From Alistipes megaguti (lineage in GTDB: Bacteria > Bacteroidota > Bacteroidia > Bacteroidales > Rikenellaceae), in contig NZ_LR027382.1 in NCBI RefSeq assembly GCF_900604385.1, positions 248,001-312,000 of the forward strand: 64,000 nt of DNA, read 5' to 3'. The notes beneath the pieces were generated by a model, which saw only the letters and a list, made by a program, of their open reading frames with translations, made no database searches and had not been told where the DNA came from. The translations under genes were made by a program, and so were the position numbers. Shown here in pieces: positions 18,211 to 25,762 of this stretch (the stretch's first letter is position 1; every line of letters begins with the position of its first letter).

Positions 18211-19767
18211 TTATTTCTCAATCAGATCGTTGTCCTTGCGGTCGTGGTAGTGGACATCGACGATGCCGGTGCTCTGATCCTCGACGATCTTCAGCCGCAC
18301 CTTGTATTTCCACTCCCAGCGGCGGCGCAGCGACCAGAAGCCCTTGCGCAGGTACGAAGCCACGTAGGGGCTGACAACCAGCTTGATGAACTTGTGGCCG
18401 CGATCCTCCGTGAGGAACGAGATCTGGTTCTCAATTTTCTTGTCCAGCAGCACCGTCGGCTCGATCCGCCCCGTACCGTTGCACGTCGGGCAGACATCCG
18501 AGACATTCTCCACGGCCACCGGACGCACCCGCTGGCGCGTGATCTGCATCAGTCCGAACTTCGTCAGCGGCAACACCGTATGCTTGGCCTTGTCCGTCGC
18601 CATGAGCTTGACCATCTCGTCGAACAACGCCTGCTTGTTCTGCGCCTTGTGCAGGTCGATGAAGTCGATGATGACGATGCCCCCCAGGTCGCGCAGACGC
18701 AGCTGGCGCGCAATCTCCTTGGCGGCGGCCAGGTTCACGTCCATGGCCGTCTGTTCCTGGTTGTCCTCGGCCTTGGTGCGGTTGCCCGAGTTGACGTCGA
18801 TGACGTTCATCGCCTCCGTGTGCTCGATAATGAGGTAGGCGCCGCGCTTCAGCGACACGTACTTGGCAAACAGCGACTTGATCTGTTTCGAGATGTCGAA
18901 GTTGTCGAAGATCGGAACCGTCCCCTTGTAGAGTTTGACGATCTTCTCCTTCTCGGGGTCGATCTGACGGATGTAGTTGCGGATCTCGTTGAACATCGCC
19001 TCGTCGTTGACGGCGATCTGCGAGAAGGAGCCGTTCAGCGAGTCGCGGATGATCGTGTTGGCGCGGTTCATCTCGTTCATCAGCTGGGCCGGAGCCTGTG
19101 CCGCGCAGCGCTTGATCGCCCCGCAGGTCTTGCGCCAGCGATCGATCTGGGTCTGGATGTCGTGGGCAACATCCTCGTCCTTGGCCTCCATGGCCGCCGT
19201 GCGGATGATGACGCCGAAGTTTTTCGGCAGCACCTCCGTGGCGATGCGCTTCAGACGGCGTTTCTCCTCGGCCGAGCGGATCTTCTGCGAGAGGTAGACC
19301 TTCGACGAGAAGGGGACCAGCACCACGTTGCGGCCCGCCAGCGAGATGTCCGACGTCAGACGCGGCCCCTTGGTCGAAATGGCCTCCTTGGCCACCTGGA
19401 CCATGATCTGCTGTCCGACCTGGAGGTAGTCGCCGATCTTGCCCGTCTTCTCGATGGGCGGTTCGAGCTTCATGGTCTCGACGCGCATGCCCCGCTTTCC
19501 GGGCTGTTGCGAGTTGACCAGCTTCTGCAGCGACGGGAACTGCGTTCCCAGATCAAGGTAGTGGATGAAAGCATCCTTTTCGTGCCCTATGTTGACGAAT
19601 GCCGCGTTCAGACCCGGCATGATCTTGCGCACCTTCCCGAGGTAAATGTCTCCCACGGCAAAGCCCGTCTGACACTGCTCCTTGTTGAGCTCGACGAGCA
19701 CCTTGTCCTCGCACAGGGCGATGGTGATCTCGGTAGGGTTGACGTTTACGATTAACTCTCTGTTCAT
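18211..19767 (-). CDS. rng: Ribonuclease G/E family endoribonuclease
   Basis: Endonuclease of rRNA maturation and mRNA decay. It has 518 residues, typical of RNase G without the long RNase E scaffold tail. The S1 domain lies at about residues 35-125 (LGKVRKIMPGLNAAFVNIGH). The catalytic DNase I-like subdomain carries the Mg-binding acidic residues in MNVIDVNSGNRTKAEDNQEQ and IVIIDFIDLHKAQNK. The zinc-link CPTCNGTGRI lies at about residue 425. Upstream lies a 273-nt noncoding region with GC-rich hairpins and no clear -7 box. RNase E genes elsewhere are autoregulated through their leader; whether that applies here is an inference. Confidence 0.95.
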   Translation of the reverse strand: MNRELIVNVNPTEITIALCEDKVLVELNKEQCQTGFAVGDIYLGKVRKIMPGLNAAFVNIGHEKDAFIHYLDLGTQFPSLQKLVNSQQPGKRGMRVETMKLEPPIEKTGKIGDYLQVGQQIMVQVAKEAISTKGPRLTSDISLAGRNVVLVPFSSKVYLSQKIRSAEEKRRLKRIATEVLPKNFGVIIRTAAMEAKDEDVAHDIQTQIDRWRKTCGAIKRCAAQAPAQLMNEMNRANTIIRDSLNGSFSQIAVNDEAMFNEIRNYIRQIDPEKEKIVKLYKGTVPIFDNFDISKQIKSLFAKYVSLKRGAYLIIEHTEAMNVIDVNSGNRTKAEDNQEQTAMDVNLAAAKEIARQLRLRDLGGIVIIDFIDLHKAQNKQALFDEMVKLMATDKAKHTVLPLTKFGLMQITRQRVRPVAVENVSDVCPTCNGTGRIEPTVLLDKKIENQISFLTEDRGHKFIKLVVSPYVASYLRKGFWSLRRRWEWKYKVRLKIVEDQSTGIVDVHYHDRKDNDLIEK

Positions 19768-19977
19768 TTATATCTGATTCCGCGTCCGGGTGTCCGGGGC
19801 GGTTTGGGCTGAAATTAGTACAAGAGCCGCATTTTGGGATGAAGTGGCGGCGAACTCCAATGGAAAAGTCCGCTTTTTTCCGCAGGAACCGGGGGACGGA
19901 GCGGCGACGCCGCAGCGTCGGATGACCGCAAACCGGAGGGGCCAAAGCCCCGAAAAGATGGATTTCCGAAAAATAGG
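19768..19977. other. Noncoding rng leader region with hairpins
   Basis: No gene is seen. GC-rich hairpins occur at 19905-19920 (CGACGC/GCGTCG) and 19938-19951 (GGGGC/GCCCC) on the rng upstream side. No TAnnTTTG is found on the minus strand here. Confidence 0.5.
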
Positions 19978-20013
19978 TAAAGCTAAAGGAACCCGGGGGC
20001 CCCTTTAGCTTTA
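19978..20013 (-). terminator. Terminator-like hairpin after the bS22-like gene
   Basis: A 12-bp perfect stem (19978-19989 with 20002-20013, TAAAGCTAAAGG/CCTTTAGCTTTA) with a GC-rich loop. On the minus strand a short U-rich tract (ACCTATTTTT) follows. It separates the HU/bS22 unit from rng. Confidence 0.6.
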
Positions 20014-20040
20014 TCTATTCGTTAGCACGAAGGTGCTACC

Positions 20041-20130
20041 CTACTTTTTCTTGTGACGGTTCTTGCGCAGACGTTTTTTGCGCTTGTGGGTAGCCATCTT
20101 GTGACGCTTATGCTTCTTTCCGTTTGGCAT
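20041..20130 (-). CDS. bS22-like / AURKAIP1-COX24 domain small basic protein
   Basis: A 29-residue protein starting MPNGKKHKRHKMATHKRKKR and ending in a run of Arg, His and Lys. About 60 percent of its residues are Lys, Arg or His. It matches the tiny COX24/AURKAIP1-type proteins annotated across Bacteroidota, related to mitochondrial mS38 and to bS22-type small-subunit ribosomal proteins. A structural role in the 30S subunit is the likely function, from family knowledge. ATG at 20128-20130 and TAG at 20041-20043. It lies 35 nt downstream of the HU gene and probably shares its transcript. Confidence 0.88.
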   Translation of the reverse strand: MPNGKKHKRHKMATHKRKKRLRKNRHKKK

Positions 20131-20165
20131 AGTGGTTAAATTTTAAGAGGTTCTTTGTTTATCGT

Positions 20166-20438
20166 TTATTTTACCTTCGCTGCAAAGCTCTTTGCGGGCT
20201 TGAAAGCGGGGATGTTGTGCTCGGGGATGGTGATCGTCGTATTCTTCGAGATGTTGCGGGCCACTTTCTTGGCACGTTTCTTCACGATGAAGCTTCCGAA
20301 GCCGCGAAGATACACATTATTCTTTTGGGTGAGCGACGTCTTGATACTCTCCATGAAAGCCTCGACGATAGCCTGCACCTGCACTTTCTCCACGCCGGTG
20401 CTCTTAGCGATTTCGCTTACGATATCAGCCTTTGTCAT
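20166..20438 (-). CDS. HU-family DNA-binding protein
   Basis: Histone-like dimeric DNA-bending protein of the nucleoid. It has 90 residues, the standard length. The N-terminal helical dimerisation part (MTKADIVSEIAKSTGVEKVQ) is followed by the beta-arm (VYLRGFGSFIVKKRAKKVAR, then IPAFKPAKSFAAKVK). A strong promoter lies 49 nt upstream (20487-20517). Calling it HU rather than an IHF subunit follows the general Bacteroidota paralogue pattern; the sequence alone does not settle it. Confidence 0.95.
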   Translation of the reverse strand: MTKADIVSEIAKSTGVEKVQVQAIVEAFMESIKTSLTQKNNVYLRGFGSFIVKKRAKKVARNISKNTTITIPEHNIPAFKPAKSFAAKVK

Positions 20439-20486
20439 ATCTGTTAATAAATTAAAATATTAAGTTCATCCGATTGATTCGGAGTG

Positions 20487-20517
20487 CAAATATACGCTTT
20501 ATTTGAAATTCCGCCAA
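20487..20517 (-). promoter_or_regulatory. Promoter of the HU gene
   Basis: Minus-strand TTG (20515-20517), 20 nt, TATATTTG (20487-20494): a full -33/-7 match, giving a leader of about 43 nt. Confidence 0.75.
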
Positions 20518-20870
20518 CAAACGGCCATTTTTTTTCAATTTTTTCTCGACCCCGTAGCGCTCACGAAGCCAGCACGATAACCCGACAAAAGCAAATCCCG
20601 GGCCAAAATCCGAACACGCCGCCGCCCCTTCGGGAAAACGGCGGCCGAAAAACCGGAAGCACACCCGGCAAGACGCTGGCATGCAGCCACATGACCAATA
20701 ATCCGGCCGGCACGCTGAAAAACCGCGCCCGCATTCCGCGGAACAGCTCCTTCGGGAATCCCGTCCACGCCGTGCGGCGTCGCCGCCGGCCCGGGTTCGG
20801 TCGGCCGTCCGGACTTCCACACGCCTGCCATCACCCCGAAATCCCAGCCGCGACAATAAAGCGCAGGATT
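20518..20870. other. Noncoding GC-rich stretch, nothing assigned
   Basis: No recognisable protein, RNA or repeat lies between the HU promoter and the porX-like promoter. Open frames on both strands are low-complexity and lack ribosome sites. Confidence 0.5.
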
Positions 20871-20901
20871 TTTGCGTTTGATGGTAAAATCACTAATTTT
20901 G
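20871..20901 (+). promoter_or_regulatory. Promoter of the porX-like operon
   Basis: TTTG (20871-20874), 19 nt, TAATTTTG (20894-20901): a perfect Bacteroidota promoter. Transcription would start about 16 nt before the ATG at 20924. Confidence 0.85.
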
Positions 20902-20923
20902 TAATCCCTAAACCGACACTGGC

Positions 20924-22474
20924 ATGGTCAAAATACTCTGGGTCGACGACGAAATCGAACTGCTCAAACCGCATGTCTTCTTCCTCAAGCAGAAGGGCTA
21001 TGAGGTCGACACCTGCAACAACGGCTACGACGCCATCGACATGGCGACCGAAAATGCCTACGATCTGATCATCCTTGACGAGATGATGCCCGGCATGACG
21101 GGCCTCGAAACCCTCCCCAAAATCAAGGAGGTACGCCCGACAACTCCCGTCATCATGGTCACCAAGAGCGAGGAGGAGAACATCATGGACAAGGCCATCG
21201 GTTCGAAAATCGCCGACTACCTGATCAAGCCCGTCAACCCGAACCAGGTGCTGCTGTCGATCAAGAAGAACGTCCACCAGCAGCAGCTCGTCACCGAACA
21301 GACCACGGCCGACTATCGCTCCGAATTCGGACGCATCTCGGCCTCGCTGCAGATGGCCGAGAACTTCTCGGACTGGTGCTCGCTCTACCGCAAGCTCACC
21401 GCCTGGGAGATCGAACTGGGCGAATCCACCGACGAAAGCATCAAGGAGGTGCTCACCTATCAGAAATCCGAAGCCAATCAGGAGTTCTGCAAGTTCGTGC
21501 GCCGCAACTACTACAACTGGATCAACCGCCGCTCGGACGATACACCCGTGATGTCGCATACGCTCATGCGCACGAAGATCTTCCCCGTGGTGGACGAAAA
21601 CCCGAAAACCACGTTGCTGCTGATCGACAACTTCCGCTACGACCAGTGGCGGGCCATCTCGTCGCTGCTGCGGGGCTACTACGACGTGCAGCAGGACGAC
21701 TTCTACTGCGCCATCCTGCCCACCGCCACCCAGTACGCCCGCAACGCCATCTTCGCCGGACTGATGCCGCTGGCCATCGACAAGCTGATGCCCCACAAGT
21801 GGCTCAACGACAACGAGGAGGGCGGCAAAAACCAGTACGAGGAGGAGTTCCTGCGGCGGCTCATGAGCCAGAACGGCAAGACATGGAAATTCTCCTTCGA
21901 CAAGCTCGTCCGCCCGGAGCAGGGCCGCAAACTGGTCGACAATATCCAGAAGGTCTACGACGCCGACTTCTCGGTGATCGTCTACAACTTCCTCGACATC
22001 CTTTCGCACGCCCGCACCGAGACGGACATCATCCGCGAACTGACCGAGGACGAAGCGGCGTTCCGTTCACTGACCCGCTCGTGGTTCGAACACTCGGATC
22101 TCTACACCATCCTGCGGCTGCTGGCCGAACGCGGCCATACGGTGGTCATCACCTCCGACCACGGCACCATCCGCGTGGACAACCCGGTGAAGGTGACCGG
22201 AGACCGCGAAACCTCGTCGAACCTGCGCTACAAAACGGGCCGCAACCTGGCCTACAACTCGCGCGAAGTCTACGAGGTGTTGCGCCCCGAGGACATCCAG
22301 CTGCCGTCGAGCAACCTCACCTCGAGCTACATCTTCGCCTACAATTCGGACTTCCTGGTCTACAACAACGACGCCAACCGCCACATCCGCTATTACCGCA
22401 ATACGTTCCAGCACGGCGGCATCTCGATGGAGGAGATGATCGTGCCGTACATCGTTCTGAAACCGAAACAATAA
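20924..22474 (+). CDS. porX: PorX-like response regulator with PglZ/alkaline phosphatase-like domain
   Basis: Two-component response regulator with an unusual phosphodiesterase-like output. It has 516 residues. The receiver domain (1-120) has the acidic pair D8/D9, the phospho-acceptor D52 (LIILDEMMPGMTG), VTKSEEEN and the LIKPV lysine. A helical linker spans about 120-200. The PglZ/alkaline-phosphatase-superfamily domain shows TTLLLIDNFRYDQW, the PTATQYARNA nucleophile loop and TVVITSDHGTIRV metal-binding residues. In Porphyromonas PorX controls the type IX secretion system. No secretion gene or PorY kinase is nearby here, so the target is unknown. It is transcribed with tsaE (6-nt gap). Confidence 0.92.
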   Translation: MVKILWVDDEIELLKPHVFFLKQKGYEVDTCNNGYDAIDMATENAYDLIILDEMMPGMTGLETLPKIKEVRPTTPVIMVTKSEEENIMDKAIGSKIADYLIKPVNPNQVLLSIKKNVHQQQLVTEQTTADYRSEFGRISASLQMAENFSDWCSLYRKLTAWEIELGESTDESIKEVLTYQKSEANQEFCKFVRRNYYNWINRRSDDTPVMSHTLMRTKIFPVVDENPKTTLLLIDNFRYDQWRAISSLLRGYYDVQQDDFYCAILPTATQYARNAIFAGLMPLAIDKLMPHKWLNDNEEGGKNQYEEEFLRRLMSQNGKTWKFSFDKLVRPEQGRKLVDNIQKVYDADFSVIVYNFLDILSHARTETDIIRELTEDEAAFRSLTRSWFEHSDLYTILRLLAERGHTVVITSDHGTIRVDNPVKVTGDRETSSNLRYKTGRNLAYNSREVYEVLRPEDIQLPSSNLTSSYIFAYNSDFLVYNNDANRHIRYYRNTFQHGGISMEEMIVPYIVLKPKQ

Positions 22475-22480
22475 CACGCC

Positions 22481-22897
22481 ATGAGAACCATCCATATCAC
22501 CTCGCAGGAGGAGCTTCCGCACGTGGCCCGCGCGGTCATCGAATCGCTGGGACGCCGCACGGTGGTGGCCTTCCGCGGCGAGATGGGTGCCGGAAAGACA
22601 ACGCTCATCCGCGAAATCGCCGCCCAGCTCGGCGCCACGGACACGGTCACCAGCCCCACGTTCGCCATCGTCAACCAGTACAAGGGACAGGGCAACCGCC
22701 TCATCTACCACTTCGACTTCTACCGCATCAACGACGTGCGCGAAGCCTTCGACTTCGGATACGAAGAGTACTTCTACTCGGGCGACCTGTGCCTGGTGGA
22801 GTGGCCCGAGAAGATCGAACAGCTGCTGCCCGACAACGTCATGACGGTACGCATCACCGTCGACAGCGAAACGGCCCGCACCTTCGAAATCGACTGA
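22481..22897 (+). CDS. tsaE: tRNA threonylcarbamoyladenosine biosynthesis ATPase TsaE
   Basis: ATPase needed for the t6A37 modification of ANN-decoding tRNAs, acting with TsaB and TsaD. It has 138 residues, normal length. The P-loop FRGEMGAGKTTLI is at about residues 31-43, the conserved TSPTFAIVNQY follows, then YHFDFYRI and a family-typical LCLVEWPEKIEQLLP. It is second in the porX operon, 6 nt after the stop. Confidence 0.95.
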   Translation: MRTIHITSQEELPHVARAVIESLGRRTVVAFRGEMGAGKTTLIREIAAQLGATDTVTSPTFAIVNQYKGQGNRLIYHFDFYRINDVREAFDFGYEEYFYSGDLCLVEWPEKIEQLLPDNVMTVRITVDSETARTFEID

Positions 22898-23010
22898 GCG
22901 GCCGTTGCCGCACAACCCGCCCGTCAGGGAAGAAAGGCAACATCCGCCCGCAGGAGGCGACCGAAGGGCCGTGTGCGGGCGACAAACACACATATCCCGT
23001 CAAAACACCC

Positions 23011-23433
23011 ATGAAAATGCAGGAATACATCTCGAAACAACACCAGATTCTGCGCCCCGCAGAACAGATCTATGCGGTGATCAGCCGCTTCGACAACCTC
23101 ACGCCGGCCCTGGCCGACCGCGTCGAGGAGTGGCAGGCCACGGAAGACCGCTGCTCGTTCAAGGCCAAGGGCTTCACGGTGAAGCTGCGCATGGAGGAGC
23201 GCGTCGAGCCCAAACACGTCAAGATCGTCGGTGACGAGGGGGGTGTGCCGATGGACTTCGCCTTCTGGATCCAGCTGCACCCGGTATCGGAGACGGACAC
23301 CCGCATGCGGCTGGTGCTGCACATCGAACTCAACATGATGATGAAGATGATGCTGGGTTCGAAACTCCAGGGGGCCATCGACCAGATTGCCGAAGGAATT
23401 GCCCGGGCGATGAACGCCGCCCCGCAGTACTGA
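23011..23433 (+). CDS. SRPBCC (START/Bet v1-like) domain protein
   Basis: Small soluble protein with a predicted hydrophobic ligand cavity. It has 140 residues from ATG 23011; a second ATG at 23017 is also possible. The pattern fits the SRPBCC family: an N-terminal strand, RFDNLTPALADRVEEWQATE, an antiparallel sheet region and a long C-terminal helix (LQGAIDQIAEGIARAMNA). The ligand and role are unknown. It lies 113 nt after tsaE, so cotranscription is possible. A hairpin at 23458-23492 follows. Confidence 0.75.
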   Translation: MKMQEYISKQHQILRPAEQIYAVISRFDNLTPALADRVEEWQATEDRCSFKAKGFTVKLRMEERVEPKHVKIVGDEGGVPMDFAFWIQLHPVSETDTRMRLVLHIELNMMMKMMLGSKLQGAIDQIAEGIARAMNAAPQY

Positions 23434-23457
23434 TCCCGTCCGGGATCGGAAACGGAA

Positions 23458-23500
23458 GCGACGGCTCCACGGAGAATTCCGGGAGCCGTCGCCCGATTTT
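23458..23500 (+). terminator. Terminator-like hairpin after the SRPBCC gene
   Basis: Stem 23458-23468 with 23482-23492 (GCGACGGCTCC/GGAGCCGTCGC), with a weak TTTT at 23497-23500. A separate palindrome (GATCCCG/CGGGATC) covers the stop region at 23432-23447. Nothing else is assigned up to 23640. Confidence 0.6.
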
Positions 23501-23640
23501 ACGCCCCACGCAACCGCGGGAGGCGAAGGAGGGCGCCGCCATGCGGCACCCACCGCGACAGAAAGCAGGACCGCGGCGGAGCTCTTCGCAACGGAAGGGT
23601 GTTCATCGGAAGCGCCTCCGAAGCGGGAGCCCGCGGACGG

Positions 23641-23952
23641 TCAGATGCGCGGCTTCTGGGCCATGCGGATCACCAGCGAAAGAGCCTGGATCAGCAATCC
23701 GTAAATGACCGGAATGCAGGCGACCCGCAGTCCGCCGGCCAACACCGGGAATGCGACCTCCCCGGCCATGCGGACAAAGCCCATCGCCTGCGAGAAGCCG
23801 AGCAACGTGCAGACGGCTCCCGAGACAAGGGCCAGCGATCCGATCTCGCGCACCCAGGCAGGTGCTTTCCAGGCTGCAAAAAGCAGGCCGACCAGTTCGA
23901 GCGTCAGCAGAGTCATGCCCCACAATCCGCCCTCGATAAAAAGTTGGAACAT
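23641..23952 (-). CDS. Short MotA/TolQ/ExbB-like membrane protein
   Basis: A 103-residue protein, almost all membrane-embedded, with three hydrophobic segments. FIEGGLWGMTLLTLELVGLL comes first. The last two resemble the end of the MotA/TolQ/ExbB proton-channel domain (GSLALVSGAVCTLLGFSQAM and ALAGG/VLAGGLRVACIPVIYGLL). Full-length ExbB or TolQ proteins are over 200 residues, so this is a minimal form of a kind seen in Bacteroidota. The start at 23952 is preferred because the promoter's -7 box (23995-24002) lies too close for the upstream ATG at 23997. It is divergent from the LytTR regulator. No ExbD partner is seen. Confidence 0.65.
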   Translation of the reverse strand: MFQLFIEGGLWGMTLLTLELVGLLFAAWKAPAWVREIGSLALVSGAVCTLLGFSQAMGFVRMAGEVAFPVLAGGLRVACIPVIYGLLIQALSLVIRMAQKPRI

Positions 23953-23994
23953 AGGCAACGGTTTTAGAAGATTTTTCGGGATCAGTCCCTGATG

Positions 23995-24027
23995 CAAAGG
24001 TAGTGCGGAGGCGGGGCAGCGTCCAAA
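23995..24027 (-). promoter_or_regulatory. Promoter of the MotA/ExbB-like gene
   Basis: Minus-strand TTTG (24024-24027), 21 nt, TACCTTTG (23995-24002). Confidence 0.65.
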
Positions 24028-24108
24028 AATCGGGGCTGTCGAAACCCGCTGACACCCGGTAGAAACCCCTCAAAAGGGGTCTGAGGGCCGGCGGCGCCGG
24101 GTTGCGCA

Positions 24109-24139
24109 TTGCCGGCACGGAGAAATTCGGCTATATTTG
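24109..24139 (+). promoter_or_regulatory. Promoter of the LytTR regulator gene
   Basis: TTG (24109-24111), 20 nt, TATATTTG (24132-24139). Between it and the divergent promoter are two small palindromes: ACCCCT/AGGGGT (24065-24080) and CCGGCG/CGCCGG (24088-24100). Confidence 0.7.
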
Positions 24140-24163
24140 CCGCTGAAGAAAAAAGGATCCGCA

Positions 24164-24910
24164 ATGAAACAGAATCTTCCCCTTCTCTGGTGGATAGTCT
24201 CGACGCTGCTTTTCGCCCTCGTGTTCGGAGCGCTGGGCTACGAAGCCGACCAGGCGCTGCTGCTGGCCGTGTTGTTCCTGCCCGGGCTGGTGGTGCTGCG
24301 CTACTTCGTCCCGCAACTCGAGGGCGAAAAGCGCCCCAGGGTCATTGCCGACACGCTCTATCTGCTGGCCGCCGTCGTGGCACTCGAGTATCTGGCGCTG
24401 GTCTTCAGCCATCGGATCGTCTTCGACACGCAGCCCGAGACCTTGCCGGGGCTGATCTTCAATCCGCTCTTCATCGGGCTGCTGCTCGTGGCGTTCATCC
24501 TCCCGGAGCGGGCCCTCGAACGGTATGCCGAACGTTTCGAACAACGCGACACCCCGCTGCGATTCACCTCCGAGCGGAAGCGGATCTCGATTGCGCCGTC
24601 CGAGATTCTCTACGTCGAATCGAACGACGACGAGGTGTGGATCCACACGGCCGACGGCGGAGCCTATCGCACGAAGACCCGCATTTCACAGTGGGAGGCG
24701 CTGCTCGACCGGCGTTTTCTGCGCATCCACCGCTCCTATATCGTCAACACGGAGCGCATCGAGGAGGTGCGGCCCACCCGCATCCGGATCGGCGACCGAC
24801 AGATCGAGATCTCGCGGAAATACAAGGAGGAGGCCCGCCGCCGGCTGGGTAGCGAGCCGTCGACGAAACAGGAACGGGCCCAGGAGTCGGGCGTCGGAGC
24901 GAGCGAATGA
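24164..24910 (+). CDS. Membrane-anchored LytTR transcriptional regulator
   Basis: A 248-residue protein with no receiver domain. The first half (about residues 1-115) holds four hydrophobic helices (LWWIVSTLLFALVFGALGY, ALLLAVLFLPGLVVLRYFV, TLYLLAAVVALEYLALVF, FIGLLLVAFILPE). The C-terminal LytTR DNA-binding domain spans about 135-228 (ISIAPSEILYVESNDDEVWI, RRFLRIHRSYIVNTERIEEV). So DNA binding is tethered to the membrane, as in BlpS/LytTR-type membrane regulators. Start 24164 is chosen because the -7 box ends at 24139 and AAAGGA precedes this ATG; the upstream ATG at 24137 would lie before the transcript start. Divergent from the MotA/ExbB-like gene, a plausible partner. Confidence 0.85.
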   Translation: MKQNLPLLWWIVSTLLFALVFGALGYEADQALLLAVLFLPGLVVLRYFVPQLEGEKRPRVIADTLYLLAAVVALEYLALVFSHRIVFDTQPETLPGLIFNPLFIGLLLVAFILPERALERYAERFEQRDTPLRFTSERKRISIAPSEILYVESNDDEVWIHTADGGAYRTKTRISQWEALLDRRFLRIHRSYIVNTERIEEVRPTRIRIGDRQIEISRKYKEEARRRLGSEPSTKQERAQESGVGASE

Positions 24911-25037
24911 AGCAACGCGGCCGGGCGGGCGGATGGAACGGGCGGCAGGAGAGCCGTTTCGCGCCCGGGCGGGCAGTCGGGGCAATATCGATAGCCTGCC
25001 AGGGGTTCATACCAATAATTAATGCCCGCAGTTGCAA

Positions 25038-25105
25038 TCAGCCGCCGGGATCAGCCGGGATCAGCCGGGATCAGCCGGGATCAGCCGGAATCAGCCGGAA
25101 TCAGC
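25038..25105. repeat. 10-bp tandem repeat array at the Nudix gene stop
   Basis: Units of TCAGCCGGGA or TCAGCCGGAA run head to tail at 25051-25100 (five full units). A 13-bp variant precedes them at 25038 and a half unit (TCAGC) at 25101 supplies the TGA stop of the Nudix gene. Read on the minus strand, every unit contains TGA. No spacers, so not CRISPR. Nothing else is assigned in 24911-25037. Confidence 0.9.
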
Positions 25106-25703
25106 GGCCCATCGCCTCGGCCACGCGGCGAACGGTCGGAAAGGCCGTGCGAAGATGTTCGGCCGCCTCGGCCGGCGTACACCACACCACGCGTTCGATT
25201 CCCTCTTCGGTCTGCGGCTGCAACGCCGCAGGAGCCGTCGGGCGGAGCTCGAACCAGTGGGTCTGTTTCAACTCCCAGCGTGCGGTCTTCGGAAACCAGT
25301 AGGCGTGCAGCGTCGCGCACAACGGCCGCACTGCCCGGCACGCCACACCCGTCTCCTCCTCCACCTCGCGGGCGGCACACTGCTCGAGCCTTTCGCCCGC
25401 CTCAAGGTGTCCTTTGGGCAGGTCCCAGCGGCCGTTGCGATGAATCAGCAGCCACCGTCCCGCGTCATCGACCACCACTCCGCCGGCCGCCTCGACCCAC
25501 GCGAACTGCCCGGCAAAGGCATTGAAAGTCGTCTCGGGCGAGGATGAAACCACCGCCACGGAGTTGTGCGATTCGAGAAAATTCAGTATCTTGGTACGCG
25601 ATATGCCGCCGTCGGCTTCGGCCGCCACGGCATACCACCCCGCGTCGGGGGCCGAAGCGGTGAAAATCACCGCCTTGTCGGCAAAATAGACCGTACGATT
25701 CAT
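25101..25703 (-). CDS. Nudix hydrolase with N-terminal extension
   Basis: Hydrolase of nucleoside-diphosphate-linked substrates. It has 200 residues from the ATG at 25701-25703. The Nudix box is complete (GX5EX7REVEEETGV, about residues 99-121) and is preceded by the strand WDLPKGH. About 75 N-terminal residues (MNRTVYFADKAVIFTASAPD...) precede the Nudix fold and are not a domain I recognise. The substrate cannot be told. The longer in-frame start at 25757 is rejected because the promoter's -7 box (25728-25735) lies inside it. The stop codon belongs to the 10-bp repeat array. Divergent from the S9 peptidase gene. Confidence 0.88.
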   Translation of the reverse strand: MNRTVYFADKAVIFTASAPDAGWYAVAAEADGGISRTKILNFLESHNSVAVVSSSPETTFNAFAGQFAWVEAAGGVVVDDAGRWLLIHRNGRWDLPKGHLEAGERLEQCAAREVEEETGVACRAVRPLCATLHAYWFPKTARWELKQTHWFELRPTAPAALQPQTEEGIERVVWCTPAEAAEHLRTAFPTVRRVAEAMGR

Positions 25704-25727
25704 GGTGTGAACGATTTTTTCGGAATC

Positions 25728-25757
25728 CAAAATTACGAATAAATAGGACAACCTCAA
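25728..25757 (-). promoter_or_regulatory. Promoter of the Nudix gene
   Basis: Minus-strand TTG (25755-25757), 19 nt, TAATTTTG (25728-25735). It overlaps the leader of the divergent S9 peptidase gene. Confidence 0.7.
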
Positions 25758-25762
25758 CGAAA

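Noticed and set aside
20484..21068. Plus-strand open frame upstream of porX
   Set aside because: It overlaps the porX start in another frame and lacks a ribosome site; low-complexity composition.
23953..23997. Upstream start for the MotA/ExbB-like gene
   Set aside because: The -7 box is at 23995-24002, so the transcript would begin after that ATG; the start at 23952 gives a typical hydrophobic N-terminus.
25038..25105. Possible CRISPR array
   Set aside because: Contiguous 10-bp units without spacers and no cas gene in the window.
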